Shown in pieces: positions 1 through 8,522 of a stretch of 64,000 bases of DNA. The notes beneath the pieces are model-generated. The model saw only the letters and a program-made list of their open reading frames with translations, searched no databases and was not told the origin of the DNA. A program made the translations under genes and the position numbers. The first letter of the stretch is position 1. Each line of letters begins with the position of its first letter. The stretch comes from Paraburkholderia adhaesiva (lineage in GTDB: Bacteria; Pseudomonadota; Gammaproteobacteria; Burkholderiales; Burkholderiaceae): positions 310,001 through 374,000 of the forward strand of contig NZ_JAJEJQ010000002.1 in the NCBI RefSeq assembly GCF_021390575.1. The letters are read 5' to 3'.

Positions 1-581
1 GGAGCCGAATCGGTGATGCCGCTGCCTGCCGTCAGACCGATCGTGCTGTCGGCCTGCAGCACGATGGTGGGAGCCGAGAGGCGAATCTGCACGGGCGACA
101 CGATATCGATGCCGTCCGGCGCGAACGCCACGTACTGCTGCGGGGCTGCGCCCAACACGGTCGTGACGTACACCGAATCCGACAGGTCGTGGCGACGCAG
201 GCTGCCCGGTGCCGCCGGTCCCGCGTTCGCGATCACCGACGAGCTGTCACGGTCGCACACGGCCACCAGGCCAATGTCGCCCGCCTGCGGATCGAGAATC
301 ACCGCGTTCGCCCCACCCGCCAGGCGCAGGTACGGGATGCCGTAGATCACGCCGTGGGCGATGACGTTACCCGCGCCGTCGAGCTGGCCCGCGAGCGGCT
401 GCACATCAACCGTGCCTGCGCCTTGTACTGCACCGTTCTGGCGGGCCACGATCACCTTGCCGAGATAGGCCGTGCGCACGCGCGTGAGCAGCTGCTCGAC
501 CACCGTCCTCTGCCGCGCGTACTCGCCCGCGAGCGACCACGGACGGATGCTCGTGACGGCGGCGCTAGTTGGGGCTGACAC
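1..581 (-). CDS. Gp138-family baseplate spike protein (partial, 3' end outside window)
   Basis: The reading frame runs off the left edge of the window. The translation contains a Gp138-N-like core (NAVILDPQAGDIGLVAVCDRD) followed by a beta-rich stretch (YVAFAPDGIDIVSPVQIRLS) typical of the OB-fold and spike of membrane-puncturing baseplate proteins. In the family it tips the tail tube and pierces the outer membrane. No ATG is available; the GTG at 581 (VSAPTSAA...) overlaps the end of the hub gene by 17 nt and is the only sensible start, although no clear ribosome binding site precedes it. It lies directly after hub and plug genes in the usual baseplate order. Confidence 0.75.
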   Translation of the reverse strand, partial: MSAPTSAAVTSIRPWSLAGEYARQRTVVEQLLTRVRTAYLGKVIVARQNGAVQGAGTVDVQPLAGQLDGAGNVIAHGVIYGIPYLRLAGGANAVILDPQAGDIGLVAVCDRDSSSVIANAGPAAPGSLRRHDLSDSVYVTTVLGAAPQQYVAFAPDGIDIVSPVQIRLSAPTIVLQADSTIGLTAGSGITDSA

Positions 582-1452
582 CGAGATATCCCACAGGAGA
601 CAGGTTGAGCGTGCTGAACCAGGGCCCGTCCGGCGTGAGCGTCGAGAGTTCGTGGCTCGCGCGCATCACCTGCCAGGTGCCCGAGGCCATCGGCACGACC
701 GACTGCACGTTCGCGGTGGCACCGAACAGAATCGCCGCATTCCACTCGCAACTGACCTCGATGCCGGTGGGCGTGAAGGTCGGATAGCCGCGCATGCCGG
801 TCGAGGCCGACAGTGTGACGGCGGGAAAATCCGGTGCGCCACCGTTGGGCCATATGTGCAGCACGCCCTGGTCGAGCAGCACGAGCGTCTGCGTCGCCCC
901 CGCCACCTTTTCGATCTGGTCCATCAGCGTGCCGGCCAGATACTGCCCGGAGATCTTCGCGGTGACGCCGTGATTCTGGAAGGCATAGCCCGCCTGTTTC
1001 GCCAGCCCGCCAATGATGCTCGCGACATCCTGCGGCCCTGGGTACGTGTTCGGCGGCGCGGCCTGGATGCGCTGCAGGAAGCCGCTCGACGCATTGACCA
1101 CGAACGACACTTCGGGGCTGCCGCTGAAGTCGGTGACCGCCGACCAGATCGTGCCCACGAAGATGGTATTCATGAGGCCATTGCCGGAGCCGCCCACCGA
1201 GCCCGCCTCGATCGTCACCTGGTCGCCGTTCACGGCGAGGCCCGTGAGGCCCCGCGTGGCCAGCGCCCCCATGTCGGCGAGCGGCATGCCGTAGATGCGC
1301 AGCGAGAGCGTCGGCAGCGCCAGGCCTCCGCCGTTGTTGGCGAGGCTGACCTGCACACGATGCCCTTCGAGGTCGAGGATCTGCGAGCCATCGGGAAACG
1401 TCGTCTTCGCCAGCGCAAATGTCACGTTGATGCGGCGCTGTGCGAACGGCAT
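565..1452 (-). CDS. Baseplate hub protein
   Basis: 295 aa. The N-terminus (INVTFALAKTTF) and the pattern of alternating beta strands with two hub-like halves resemble the tail hub proteins of small contractile phages, analogues of T4 gp27 or P2 gpD. It would form the trimeric hub joining the tail tube to the spike encoded immediately downstream. The ATG at 1452 has AAGG about 7 nt upstream, and the gene starts 9 nt after the plug gene ends. Assignment rests on gene order (plug, hub, spike) plus overall character, because I see no diagnostic motif. It could equally be annotated as an uncharacterised phage tail protein. Confidence 0.6.
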   Translation of the reverse strand: MPFAQRRINVTFALAKTTFPDGSQILDLEGHRVQVSLANNGGGLALPTLSLRIYGMPLADMGALATRGLTGLAVNGDQVTIEAGSVGGSGNGLMNTIFVGTIWSAVTDFSGSPEVSFVVNASSGFLQRIQAAPPNTYPGPQDVASIIGGLAKQAGYAFQNHGVTAKISGQYLAGTLMDQIEKVAGATQTLVLLDQGVLHIWPNGGAPDFPAVTLSASTGMRGYPTFTPTGIEVSCEWNAAILFGATANVQSVVPMASGTWQVMRASHELSTLTPDGPWFSTLNLSPVGYLGVSPN

Positions 1453-1461
1453 GGCGCACCT

Positions 1462-1770
1462 TCACGCGCTCGCAACCGCGCTGGCCTGAACGTACAGCAG
1501 CGGCCAGCGCGCGCCGAGGCCCGTGTAGTCGGGATCGTCACTGCCCGCCGTATCGGCAAACACTAGGTCCCCGGCAAAACCCAGATACGCCTCGCGCACC
1601 AGGTACACGCCTGTGCGGCACAGCACGCCCGCCATGACGAGGTTGCCCGCGACGTACAGATCAAGGTACAGGCCCGTACGTTTCTGGTAGAGCGCGAGAC
1701 CGCAGTTCTGCTGCGCCAGCGCCACCGACAGGCGCTGCGAGGGCACCGCCGCCAGCGGTACGGTCTGCAT
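1462..1770 (-). CDS. Baseplate plug protein (Pam3 gp18-like, DUF6983 type)
   Basis: 102 aa. The pattern LAQQNCGLALYQKRTGLYLDLYVAGNL... followed by VLCRTGVYLVREAYLGFAGDLVFADT matches the small plug proteins of compact contractile-tail baseplates (DUF6983, named from cyanophage Pam3 gp18). Family knowledge places it inside the baseplate hub, sealing the tube before contraction. The ATG at 1770 has AGGCGGA upstream. The gene is tightly packed between the preceding baseplate gene and the hub gene, as expected for a co-translated baseplate operon. Confidence 0.7.
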   Translation of the reverse strand: MQTVPLAAVPSQRLSVALAQQNCGLALYQKRTGLYLDLYVAGNLVMAGVLCRTGVYLVREAYLGFAGDLVFADTAGSDDPDYTGLGARWPLLYVQASAVASA

Positions 1771-1779
1771 CGGATCCGC

Positions 1780-2568
1780 CTACGCGAAGACGCCCGAAAA
1801 GGCGGTCTCGAGTGACGCAGCCACGCCCGAGAAACCCTGCGTGAGCTGCGTCGAGATGGCCGCCTCGATCTGTGTGACCGACTGCTGCGCATTCGCGAAC
1901 ATTGCCGCGACGCTCGCCGACGCCTGCTGCAGCGGCGTTTGCTGGTTTGTCGGCGCGGGCAGATCCGCCGCCGTGCACACCCACCCCTGGCTCTGCGGAT
2001 CCGCGCCCGAGGGCTGTGCCGTGTTCGAATACGATGCCTGGGCGCTCGTGCGGATCTCGGCGAAGTGGACCTCCGCCGTGATCAGCGACAGGCCCGTCGA
2101 GCTTTTGCGCGCATAGTCGACCCGGTCGACGTTGTAGCTGCGATAGGTGATCTCGGGCGTCACGATGTTCACGAGCGTAAGCGACGTGCGCAGGAACCCG
2201 AGTTCTGCGAGGAAGGTGTCGCGACCCATGTTCTTCCCGCCGCACGACAGGCGCAGCGTCAGCTCCTGCGGCTGTGTGGTCTTGTTGTAGGAGGCGAACG
2301 AGCCCTGCTCGACCGGATAGGTGGCCACGCGCCCCTCGCCGCGATAGCCGAGGTCGACCAGCGAATCGGGCGTAATGAGCGCGTTGCCCTGGTCGTCGGC
2401 GAGGATCCACTGCGGCGTATCACCCGGCAGGAATCCGAAATAGTCGAGCCCCTGCAGCGTCTGCGCAGCCTGCACTGCACCGGTCAGCACACCTATGGCA
2501 AGCGGCACGCGGGCGAGGTCCGGCACGCCCGCCACGGCTGGCACATCGGGAAACGGGATCAGCGGCAT
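1780..2568 (-). CDS. Phage baseplate/tail protein of unknown fold
   Basis: About 262 aa. The N-terminal two thirds is beta-rich (YPVEQGSFASYNKTTQPQEL, a pattern seen in baseplate proteins that sit next to hub proteins). The last ~60 residues are a helical, Gln/Ala-rich tail. It lies between the tape measure and the plug gene, where related contractile phages carry a hub-associated or tube-initiator protein, and I infer such a role. GTG at 2571 and ATG at 2568 are both possible; ATG at 2568 is chosen because an AAGG lies 7 nt upstream. Confidence 0.55.
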   Translation of the reverse strand: MPLIPFPDVPAVAGVPDLARVPLAIGVLTGAVQAAQTLQGLDYFGFLPGDTPQWILADDQGNALITPDSLVDLGYRGEGRVATYPVEQGSFASYNKTTQPQELTLRLSCGGKNMGRDTFLAELGFLRTSLTLVNIVTPEITYRSYNVDRVDYARKSSTGLSLITAEVHFAEIRTSAQASYSNTAQPSGADPQSQGWVCTAADLPAPTNQQTPLQQASASVAAMFANAQQSVTQIEAAISTQLTQGFSGVAASLETAFSGVFA

Positions 2569-2578
2569 CACCTCACCT

Positions 2579-4780
2579 TCAGCTCATGCCGTAAGCCGCG
2601 CCCGCGATCAACCCGTTCTGGTTCAGCTCGTCGCGCATGTCCGCCACCATGGCGTGCCCATCACGCGTGTCCGAACCATAGACGTTCACCGTGCCGATAT
2701 GGGTGTCGGTGCGGTTGTGGCTGTTGACCATCGATGCGCCCGCGCTCGCCTGGTACGCCGCGCTCATCATCGGGGCCGCGGCGGGCAGCGCAGCGCCAAC
2801 CCCGCCGGGCAGCGACGCATACAGCGCGCTTGCTGCCGCCGAGCGTTTGCCGATCTCCTTCTCGACATTCAGGGGCCGCTCGTATTTCGCCGACACGATC
2901 GCGCCCGCCTCGCCTGCGGATCTCGCGCCTCGCAGCGCACGGCCTGCGGCCTGCTCCTGGCCGCGCGTGAGTTCATAGTTGACGAACTGCAATTGCTCCT
3001 CGAGCGACGAGCCGCGAATGTCGTGACCAAACACGCGCTTGAATTCGGCCTGCCGGTCGGCGTGCCACTGGCCGATGCCATAGGCGGCACCGCGATCGCC
3101 CACGATGTTGGGCCGCAGTCCACTCTCGATATTGAGGTTCGCTGCGATGCCCGCTGCCTGCTCGCGCGACCAGCCCATCTTCATGAACGCCGCCGCAGCG
3201 GACTTCGCACTTCCGGTCACGACCGACCCGGGAGCCGCCCCTGCGCCTGCCGGTAGCTCAGCCGCAGCGGCGTTCGTCGACACTGCACCGGCGAGATCCT
3301 GCGCCGCATCGATAAGCGCCTGCGAGGCCGCCTTTGCCCCATCAAGTTGTGACTGCGCGGCCTTGTCCTGCGCTTTGGCTGCCGTCTCGAGCGGATTCGC
3401 GCCCTTCGCGATGGCCGCGGCAATCTGCTCGTTCGTCCGCCCCCCGGATCGGGCCGTCAGCGCGCGCATCAGATCGAGCGGGTTCATCTCGGCGGAGGCC
3501 GTCCACCAGTTGCCCTTGCGGATATCCTCTGCGGCCTTCCTGCGGTCCACATCCGGCAGGCCTGCCGCTTTCGCGACCTGCAGGCCGCCATAGGCCGCGA
3601 GACCGGCAATGCCCAGCGTGGAAGCGAGACCGCCCCCCGCCGCCGCCGTGGCGGCCCCTTCAGCGGCGGCTGCACCGCCCGCTGCACCACCGAGCCCCAG
3701 CATGCGACCCACGCCCCCCAGCACGGTTTTCAGGCCACCGAGCGCCCCCGTGAGCTTCATGATGCCGCCGAGCGTTGAAGCCGCCATCAGCGTGCCGAAG
3801 AGGCCCGCCGTCAGATCCGGGTGCGCCTGCATGAAGGTATTCAGGCCACCGAGCGCGGTATTGAGGCCCCCGATCGCGGGCGTCAGGTCCTGGAACAATG
3901 TGTTCTTCACGTTGTCCCACGTGGTGGCCAGCCGCGCCCAGGCGCGGCGGGTCTCGTCGGCCTGCTTCGCGCTCGCTTCGCTGACCGCCGAATTGCGGTA
4001 GCTCTCGTCATAGAGGGCCGACAGCGCGCCGCGCCCCTGGCGCAGCATGTTCAGCGTCCCCTCGTCGATCCCCAGACGCCCGGCCCACACGATCTGGTCC
4101 TGGCGGTTCGGCATCTTCTGGAACGCCGCCGAGAGATCGAGCAGCACGTCCTTCATCGGACGCATCCGGCCCGACGCATCAGTCACCTTCACGCCCAGTT
4201 GCTGCAGCGAGGCGACCACCGTGTTCGACACGTCGCCCGCCTTGAACGCCTCGATGCCGCCGAGGATCGACTGCACCGATTTGTCGAAGCCCTCGGCGGT
4301 GCCCCCCAGGGCCTGCTTTGCGCTCTGGTGCCACGCGTCGAGTTCGCGCGCGGACAGGCTGAAGTCTTTCGAGGTCTGCAGCAGCCGCGACTGCCCGCCC
4401 ACCACCGACGTGAAAAAATCCTTGATGGCCGACGCGCCGAACGCGGCGGCGGTCATGCCGAGGATCTCGTTGCGCACCTTCTCGTACTGGCGCTCGAGCT
4501 TCTTCGCCTCGGCCCCGGCGGCCTTCGCCGCGCGCACCTGTTCGGCGGCGGCCTTCTTCGCCGCCTTCTGGGCTTCGGCTGCCGCCTTCTTCGCGGCCTT
4601 CTCCTGTTCAGCACCGGCCTTCTGCGCGGCTTTGGCTACGGCCTGCGCGGCCTTGTCGGCGCTCGCCCCCTGGTCGTTCGCGAGCGCCTTGCCCGTGGCA
4701 CTCGCCTCGTCGACCCCCGCCTTGTAGGCCGCCGTGTCGAGGCCGAGCCTGACGATCAGCGTATCGATGACGGTCGGCAT
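2579..4780 (-). CDS. Tape measure protein with C-terminal tail lysozyme domain
   Basis: 733 aa. Residues ~25-110 are a long Ala/Lys/Glu coiled coil. A middle hydrophobic Gly/Ala stretch (about 320-400) would span the membrane on injection. The final third contains MGWSREQAAGIAANLNIESG...YGIGQWHADRQAEF, the signature of the phage tail lysozyme domain, which cuts peptidoglycan during entry. Its place immediately after the tail chaperone pair is diagnostic. ATGs at 4783 and 4780 are adjacent; GGAG spacing favours 4780, and the chaperone extension frame stops on the same bases, so the genes are translationally coupled. The length is short for a contractile tail, predicting a tail of roughly 100 nm (rule of thumb, inference). 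Confidence 0.9.
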   Translation of the reverse strand: MPTVIDTLIVRLGLDTAAYKAGVDEASATGKALANDQGASADKAAQAVAKAAQKAGAEQEKAAKKAAAEAQKAAKKAAAEQVRAAKAAGAEAKKLERQYEKVRNEILGMTAAAFGASAIKDFFTSVVGGQSRLLQTSKDFSLSARELDAWHQSAKQALGGTAEGFDKSVQSILGGIEAFKAGDVSNTVVASLQQLGVKVTDASGRMRPMKDVLLDLSAAFQKMPNRQDQIVWAGRLGIDEGTLNMLRQGRGALSALYDESYRNSAVSEASAKQADETRRAWARLATTWDNVKNTLFQDLTPAIGGLNTALGGLNTFMQAHPDLTAGLFGTLMAASTLGGIMKLTGALGGLKTVLGGVGRMLGLGGAAGGAAAAEGAATAAAGGGLASTLGIAGLAAYGGLQVAKAAGLPDVDRRKAAEDIRKGNWWTASAEMNPLDLMRALTARSGGRTNEQIAAAIAKGANPLETAAKAQDKAAQSQLDGAKAASQALIDAAQDLAGAVSTNAAAAELPAGAGAAPGSVVTGSAKSAAAAFMKMGWSREQAAGIAANLNIESGLRPNIVGDRGAAYGIGQWHADRQAEFKRVFGHDIRGSSLEEQLQFVNYELTRGQEQAAGRALRGARSAGEAGAIVSAKYERPLNVEKEIGKRSAAASALYASLPGGVGAALPAAAPMMSAAYQASAGASMVNSHNRTDTHIGTVNVYGSDTRDGHAMVADMRDELNQNGLIAGAAYGMS

Positions 4781-5402
4781 CATGGACTCCGCTGCGCTTT
4801 GGCGGCTTCGGCTGCGTTATGACAGTTCACGGCGTGGATCTCGATCAGGTCCCACAGGTCCTCAACGCCATAGACGCTCTGCAGTTCAGCCAGGCTCGCC
4901 AGACCGCTCGTGACCACGAAGCCGATCGAGGGCGGCACGTTCAGGTAGTCCATCCGGCGCGCGGGTTGGCCATGAACCGGGCCGTCAGGAATGCCGAAGT
5001 CGAGAACCTGACGGCCCGTCAAAAACCCGTGTGCAGGCGCATCACCTCGCGCCGCAGCGCCAGGCGCGTGGCGATCTCCTCGATGTCCTCGGGCACCAGC
5101 TCGCGCACGATCGCCGGATTGGCGGGATTGGGCTGGAAGCGCACGCACGCCATCATCTCGTCGAGCAGCGGTCCGGCGTCGCTGAAATCGATGCGCATGA
5201 GCGCCGACAGGCCAATGCGCGCGAGCGCTGCCATGCCTTCGTGCTCGATGCCGGGCGGCAGATCGACACCCGCGCGACCGATCGCCAGCAGCACGCGGAT
5301 CGCCCACCGCTCGCCCGCGTCGGCGGGCATCTCGGTGAGATGAAACACCTTGCCCCTGTCGCGGCCTTCGGCCTGCACGGTATAGGCGAGGGTCTTTCTC
5401 AT
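4780..5402 (-). CDS. Tail assembly chaperone, -1 frameshift (gpGT-like) form
   Basis: Predicted fusion of the 127-aa short form with an 80-residue extension in the -1 frame (LTGRQVLDFGIPDGP ... HNAAEAAKAQRSP), which ends at 4780, overlapping the tape measure start. The extension has no convincing start codon of its own: the other frame upstream of 5022 reads as an Arg/Ala-rich shadow, whereas the sequence downstream reads as a normal protein. The slippery site G GGT TTT sits exactly at the junction. This matches the lambda G/GT and Mu gp41/42 arrangement, in which a few percent of ribosomes shift to make the longer chaperone. Confidence 0.75.
5019..5402 (-). CDS. Tail assembly chaperone, short (gpG-like) form
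   Basis: 127 aa. A helical, acidic protein located between the tube and tape measure genes, the universal position of tail assembly chaperones. The start ATG at 5402 overlaps the stop of the upstream tube gene (ATGA). The frame ends at TGA 5019-5021 immediately after a perfect -1 slippery heptamer, so this is the zero-frame product and a longer fusion is expected (separate entry). The family coats the tape measure protein before tube polymerisation. I see no enzymatic motif. Confidence 0.8.
   Translation of the reverse strand: MRKTLAYTVQAEGRDRGKVFHLTEMPADAGERWAIRVLLAIGRAGVDLPPGIEHEGMAALARIGLSALMRIDFSDAGPLLDEMMACVRFQPNPANPAIVRELVPEDIEEIATRLALRREVMRLHTGF
5022..5028 (-). promoter_or_regulatory. 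Programmed -1 ribosomal frameshift site G GGT TTT
   Basis: On the minus strand the zero-frame codons GGT and TTT are preceded by G and followed directly by TGA, giving the canonical X XXY YYZ heptamer GGGTTTT. Slipping back one base converts the stop into TTG and opens the 80-codon extension. Confidence 0.75.
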
Positions 5403-5833
5403 GATGTGCTTTCGCCCACGATGCGCTCGAACGCGATCACATACGAGACGTATTCGAGCACGCGCTTGGCGTTGACGATCGGGTTGCCCGAACGCAGGAT
5501 GCCGTTGAGCAGCGTGTACTTGCGCGAGATCGACGGCACCGCGATCGATCCGTTCGCATAGAACACCTCGCGCGCGGTGCGCTGGTAGGTCATCCAGTTT
5601 TCGAACACCGGCATCGACGGCGAGTCGGGCATGATCGCCACCTTCAGCAGCGTCGGATTGAAGATGAACCCGCCCGACATGTGGCCGTCCACGCCCATGA
5701 CGATCTCGGCCAGCTCGATCGCCTCGGCGCTGAACGCGTCGTCGGCGGCGTAGCCCTGGATCGACTGCGGCGCGGGATAGAGGTTGGTCACCGCGAGACT
5801 GAAGGCCGAGTTGGCGGAAGTGATGGTGGACAT
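5399..5833 (-). CDS. Tail tube protein (DUF3277-like)
   Basis: 144 aa from ATG 5833, which has a strong AGGGGGG ribosome site; an upstream in-frame ATG-like start at 5869 lacks one. The protein is compact and beta-rich with LAEIVMGVDGHMSGGFIFNP and VFENWMTYQRTAREVF, resembling the DUF3277 virion proteins that form the inner tube of contractile tails alongside DUF3383 sheaths. It follows the sheath gene and overlaps the chaperone start by 4 nt. The tube role is inferred from gene order and family co-occurrence. Confidence 0.7.
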   Translation of the reverse strand: MSTITSANSAFSLAVTNLYPAPQSIQGYAADDAFSAEAIELAEIVMGVDGHMSGGFIFNPTLLKVAIMPDSPSMPVFENWMTYQRTAREVFYANGSIAVPSISRKYTLLNGILRSGNPIVNAKRVLEYVSYVIAFERIVGESTS

Positions 5834-5907
5834 GCCGTGCCCCCCTTGTCGAATGACCGTGCCTGTCACCGCTGTGCCGTCACCGGTGTGTCATCACCGC
5901 TGTTTCG

Positions 5908-7395
5908 TCACATCACGCAGATGCTCGCGAGCGTGAGCGTCTGGATGCTGCCGCCGTCGGTGTAGTACAGCGTCATCGAGGGGCTCGCGCGCGCTGCGCG
6001 GATGGCGGCGGTGGCCGGGGCGATCTGCAGATAGAAGCCCTTGGCCTCAATCGACGGCGAGGCATCGAAACCGAGTGCGTTCTGGATGGCGCTGACTTCG
6101 CTGTCCGAGAGTTCGATGCCGGTGCGGATCGCGCCGAAGTTCACGGCATTGCCGATCGGGTCCATGCAGGCCGCCTCGACCATCGCGTAGCCCGCGTCGT
6201 TGTACGGCAGCGACCCCACGTTCATGAGCAGCGTGATCATCGCGAGCTGCAGGTTCGCGTTCAGCCAGATCTGGTCGAGGAACGAATCGAGCCACGCCCA
6301 CTGGCCCGAGATCGAGCCGGGGTAGGCGAAGTTGAACGATTGCGTCGCGGTGGCCCACGCGCCGAAGAAGTTGTAGCCGTTGGCCTGCAGCGCCAGTGCG
6401 TCCGAGGCGTTGGTGACGCCTGGCACGAGCCCACCCTGGTTGCGAAACGCGAGCGTCGTGCGGCCATTCAGGCGGTCGAAGTCGAGCGAGGCCGCAAAGC
6501 CCAGCACGAAGGCCGCGTGCGTCGCATCGCCAAAGAGCGGCACCGAGCCGTCGAGCGCGTCGGCCTTGAGCACCGCGCCCCAGCAGGTGGTCGACCCCGA
6601 GACCTTCGCGCCCGGATCGGAGTCGTAACCCACGTAGCCAAAGCGGTACGACGTGCCGTTGGCCCACTGCGAGAACGCGAGCTTGTCCGCCAGCGGCGGC
6701 TCCCACGTGGTGGCGAAGAGCGCCCAGTTCTGCGAGACGTTCGTGATGAGGTCATCGAGAAACGTGGCCGGGTCAGCGGCGTCCGCACCCGGCGAGACGG
6801 TCGCGCCCGAGGCCGCGTCGAGCGCGAGCGCCGTGGCTGCCGGGCCAGTCGCTGCGGCGATCGTCGAGGCCGCGCCCGTCGTGGCCGAGGTAATCACGAA
6901 CGCCTGGCGCTGCGCATCGAACGTCACGTCCGCGCCAAGGTCGGTCGCAAGCGTCGCTGCCGCATCCGAAAAGCTCGTCGCGCTGGAGAGGTCCACCGTG
7001 GCGTCCAGAACCACGCCGTCAACCGTGACGCTGAGGTCCCCTGCGACGGCCTGCAATGCGCTGAGGCTCATCGACGCGAGCGACGCCCCGCACAGCCACG
7101 CCGCCACCGGCACTTCGTTGTACTGCGCGAAGTACAGGGCACCCGGTGTCTTCGTGCAGTTCGTGTAGCCCGCGAAATAGATCGTCGCCATCGCAGCCTC
7201 GGTCGAGGCCGCGCCGAAGGTCGAGATCACGTCCTGCTTGTCGGCATACACCGGTGCCTGGCCGATGGGGACCGACGCGGAGTGCGTCAGAACCAGACCG
7301 TTGAGGTTGACGGCATTGCCCGCCGCCGCGAGCACGCCCGGGTTGACCCGGACGATCTGTCCAATGGGAATACTGCCGGGAATCGTGTTCGGCAT
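5908..7395 (-). CDS. Contractile tail sheath protein (DUF3383 family)
   Basis: 495 aa. The N-terminus (IPIGQIVRVNPGVLAAAG), a variable Ala/Asp/Thr-rich protruding domain (about 120-215) and a C-terminal half with LNGRTTLAFRNQGGLVPGVT and YNDAGYAMVEAACMDPIGNA match the DUF3383 sheath proteins of contractile-tailed phages. It polymerises around the tube and contracts on adsorption. GAGGTG precedes the ATG at 7395. Together with the tube and Pam3-like baseplate genes it shows that this prophage encodes a contractile tail. Confidence 0.85.
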   Translation of the reverse strand: MPNTIPGSIPIGQIVRVNPGVLAAAGNAVNLNGLVLTHSASVPIGQAPVYADKQDVISTFGAASTEAAMATIYFAGYTNCTKTPGALYFAQYNEVPVAAWLCGASLASMSLSALQAVAGDLSVTVDGVVLDATVDLSSATSFSDAAATLATDLGADVTFDAQRQAFVITSATTGAASTIAAATGPAATALALDAASGATVSPGADAADPATFLDDLITNVSQNWALFATTWEPPLADKLAFSQWANGTSYRFGYVGYDSDPGAKVSGSTTCWGAVLKADALDGSVPLFGDATHAAFVLGFAASLDFDRLNGRTTLAFRNQGGLVPGVTNASDALALQANGYNFFGAWATATQSFNFAYPGSISGQWAWLDSFLDQIWLNANLQLAMITLLMNVGSLPYNDAGYAMVEAACMDPIGNAVNFGAIRTGIELSDSEVSAIQNALGFDASPSIEAKGFYLQIAPATAAIRAARASPSMTLYYTDGGSIQTLTLASICVM

Positions 7396-7452
7396 GACCG
7401 CACCTCAACGGTGAGGGTTTTCGGGAGTCCGGAGCAAAACGCTGTCGACCAG

Positions 7453-8073
7453 TCACGCGGGTTTGTGTCGACCTCGCGTGTCGATCTCGATGAGGCCATC
7501 CCAGGGCTGGACGGTCGTGGTTGTGGCGGTCGCGGGGTGGCCGGCGTTGCCGATCTCAAGCGAGGCGGCGAAGTCCTGCGGCACGGCGACGGCGGGGTTG
7601 ACCTGCAGGACGAGGTCGACGCTCCAGCGCGTCTCGACCTGCTGCTCGCCGTTCGCGAACGGGATCTGGCGGGCTTCGCTCGCATAGAGCGGTGCCAGGT
7701 CCAGGCCCTGCGTCTGTCCATCCCCCGCAAGCGCCTCACACGCCGTCGTATCGCGCCACAGCGTGGTCACGAGCTGGGTGGCATCGGCGCCCGCCGGGCC
7801 GTGGAGGTCGAGCTGCACGGTGAGCTTCGTGGCCTGGCGCACGGCCTTCTCACAGGGTGCATCCGGGTAACCGTCGCTGTACGTGGTAACGTTGGTCGAC
7901 AGCCGCTCGCGCAGCACCGGCGTCATCACGACGAAGTCCACGCCGACCGGTGGAGGCACACGATTGTCCTGACCGGCGATGACCTCCGTGCCCTCCGGCA
8001 GCACCGCCAGCAAAAACGCGCGCAACACCGCCAGCGCCTGACTTTCGTTCAGGCTCAGCAGCGGGCGAGGCAT
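7453..8073 (-). CDS. Phage neck/tail terminator protein (gp12-like, LIC_12616 type)
   Basis: 206 aa. The first half (LNESQALAVLRAFLLAVLP followed by QDNRVPPPVGVDFVVMTPV) is typical of tail terminator proteins, which cap the tube and sheath at the neck before the head is joined. The second half is beta-rich (VETRWSVDLVLQVNP). It sits just upstream of the sheath gene, the normal place for a terminator. ATG at 8073; a 17-nt gap separates it from the preceding gene. Confidence 0.7.
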   Translation of the reverse strand: MPRPLLSLNESQALAVLRAFLLAVLPEGTEVIAGQDNRVPPPVGVDFVVMTPVLRERLSTNVTTYSDGYPDAPCEKAVRQATKLTVQLDLHGPAGADATQLVTTLWRDTTACEALAGDGQTQGLDLAPLYASEARQIPFANGEQQVETRWSVDLVLQVNPAVAVPQDFAASLEIGNAGHPATATTTTVQPWDGLIEIDTRGRHKPA

Positions 8074-8090
8074 GATGCAAACTCAGGCGA

Positions 8091-8519
8091 TCAAGGGTGG
8101 GCGTGCGATGAGGCGTGCTCAGTGGCCGGGTTCAACTGTCGGGTACAGCAGACCTTGCACCAGCCATCGGTGAGCCACCAGTTCTCCAGCACGAGCGCCA
8201 CGAGCCACAACGAGCCCGAATCTGATCCATCGGGCAGCGTGACGAGGTCGCCGCCCTTCACCTCGGGGCGCAGCACGCCCTGCCAGTTGCCGTTCAGGTA
8301 CAGCGCGCGACGCTCGCCCTGCAGGTTCAATCCGTCGAGCTGCAGCAGGTCGCGCCAGGTGAGCGCCTGCACCTGGGCCAGTACCGGCACCGGGTCGGCG
8401 TAGGCCGGCGTGCGCCGTCCGTCCGGCCCGGTCGTGTAGCCGGTCGACGCAGCCAGCGTCACGGTCAGCCACGGATTGACCGCCGCGACGCAGGGGCCGA
8501 CCACGCCGTGAAGATTCAT
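8091..8519 (-). CDS. Phage structural protein, unknown (neck region)
   Basis: 142 aa, beta-rich with many Trp residues; VLAQVQALTWRDLLQLDGLN and GNWQGVLRPEVKGGDLVTLP recur in small virion proteins between the DUF4054 connector and the tail terminator of similar phages. I infer a head-tail joining role from position only. ATG at 8519 lies 3 nt beyond the stop of the upstream gene, implying coupled translation. No motif allows a firmer assignment. Confidence 0.55.
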   Translation of the reverse strand: MNLHGVVGPCVAAVNPWLTVTLAASTGYTTGPDGRRTPAYADPVPVLAQVQALTWRDLLQLDGLNLQGERRALYLNGNWQGVLRPEVKGGDLVTLPDGSDSGSLWLVALVLENWWLTDGWCKVCCTRQLNPATEHASSHAHP

Positions 8520-8522
8520 GAC

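Noticed and set aside
3821..4822. 333-codon open frame on the plus strand
   Set aside because: Shadow of the tape measure gene.
6340..8403. 687-codon open frame on the plus strand
   Set aside because: It is antisense to the sheath and terminator genes, is Arg-rich without domain sense, and is a by-product of GC-rich codon use on the other strand.
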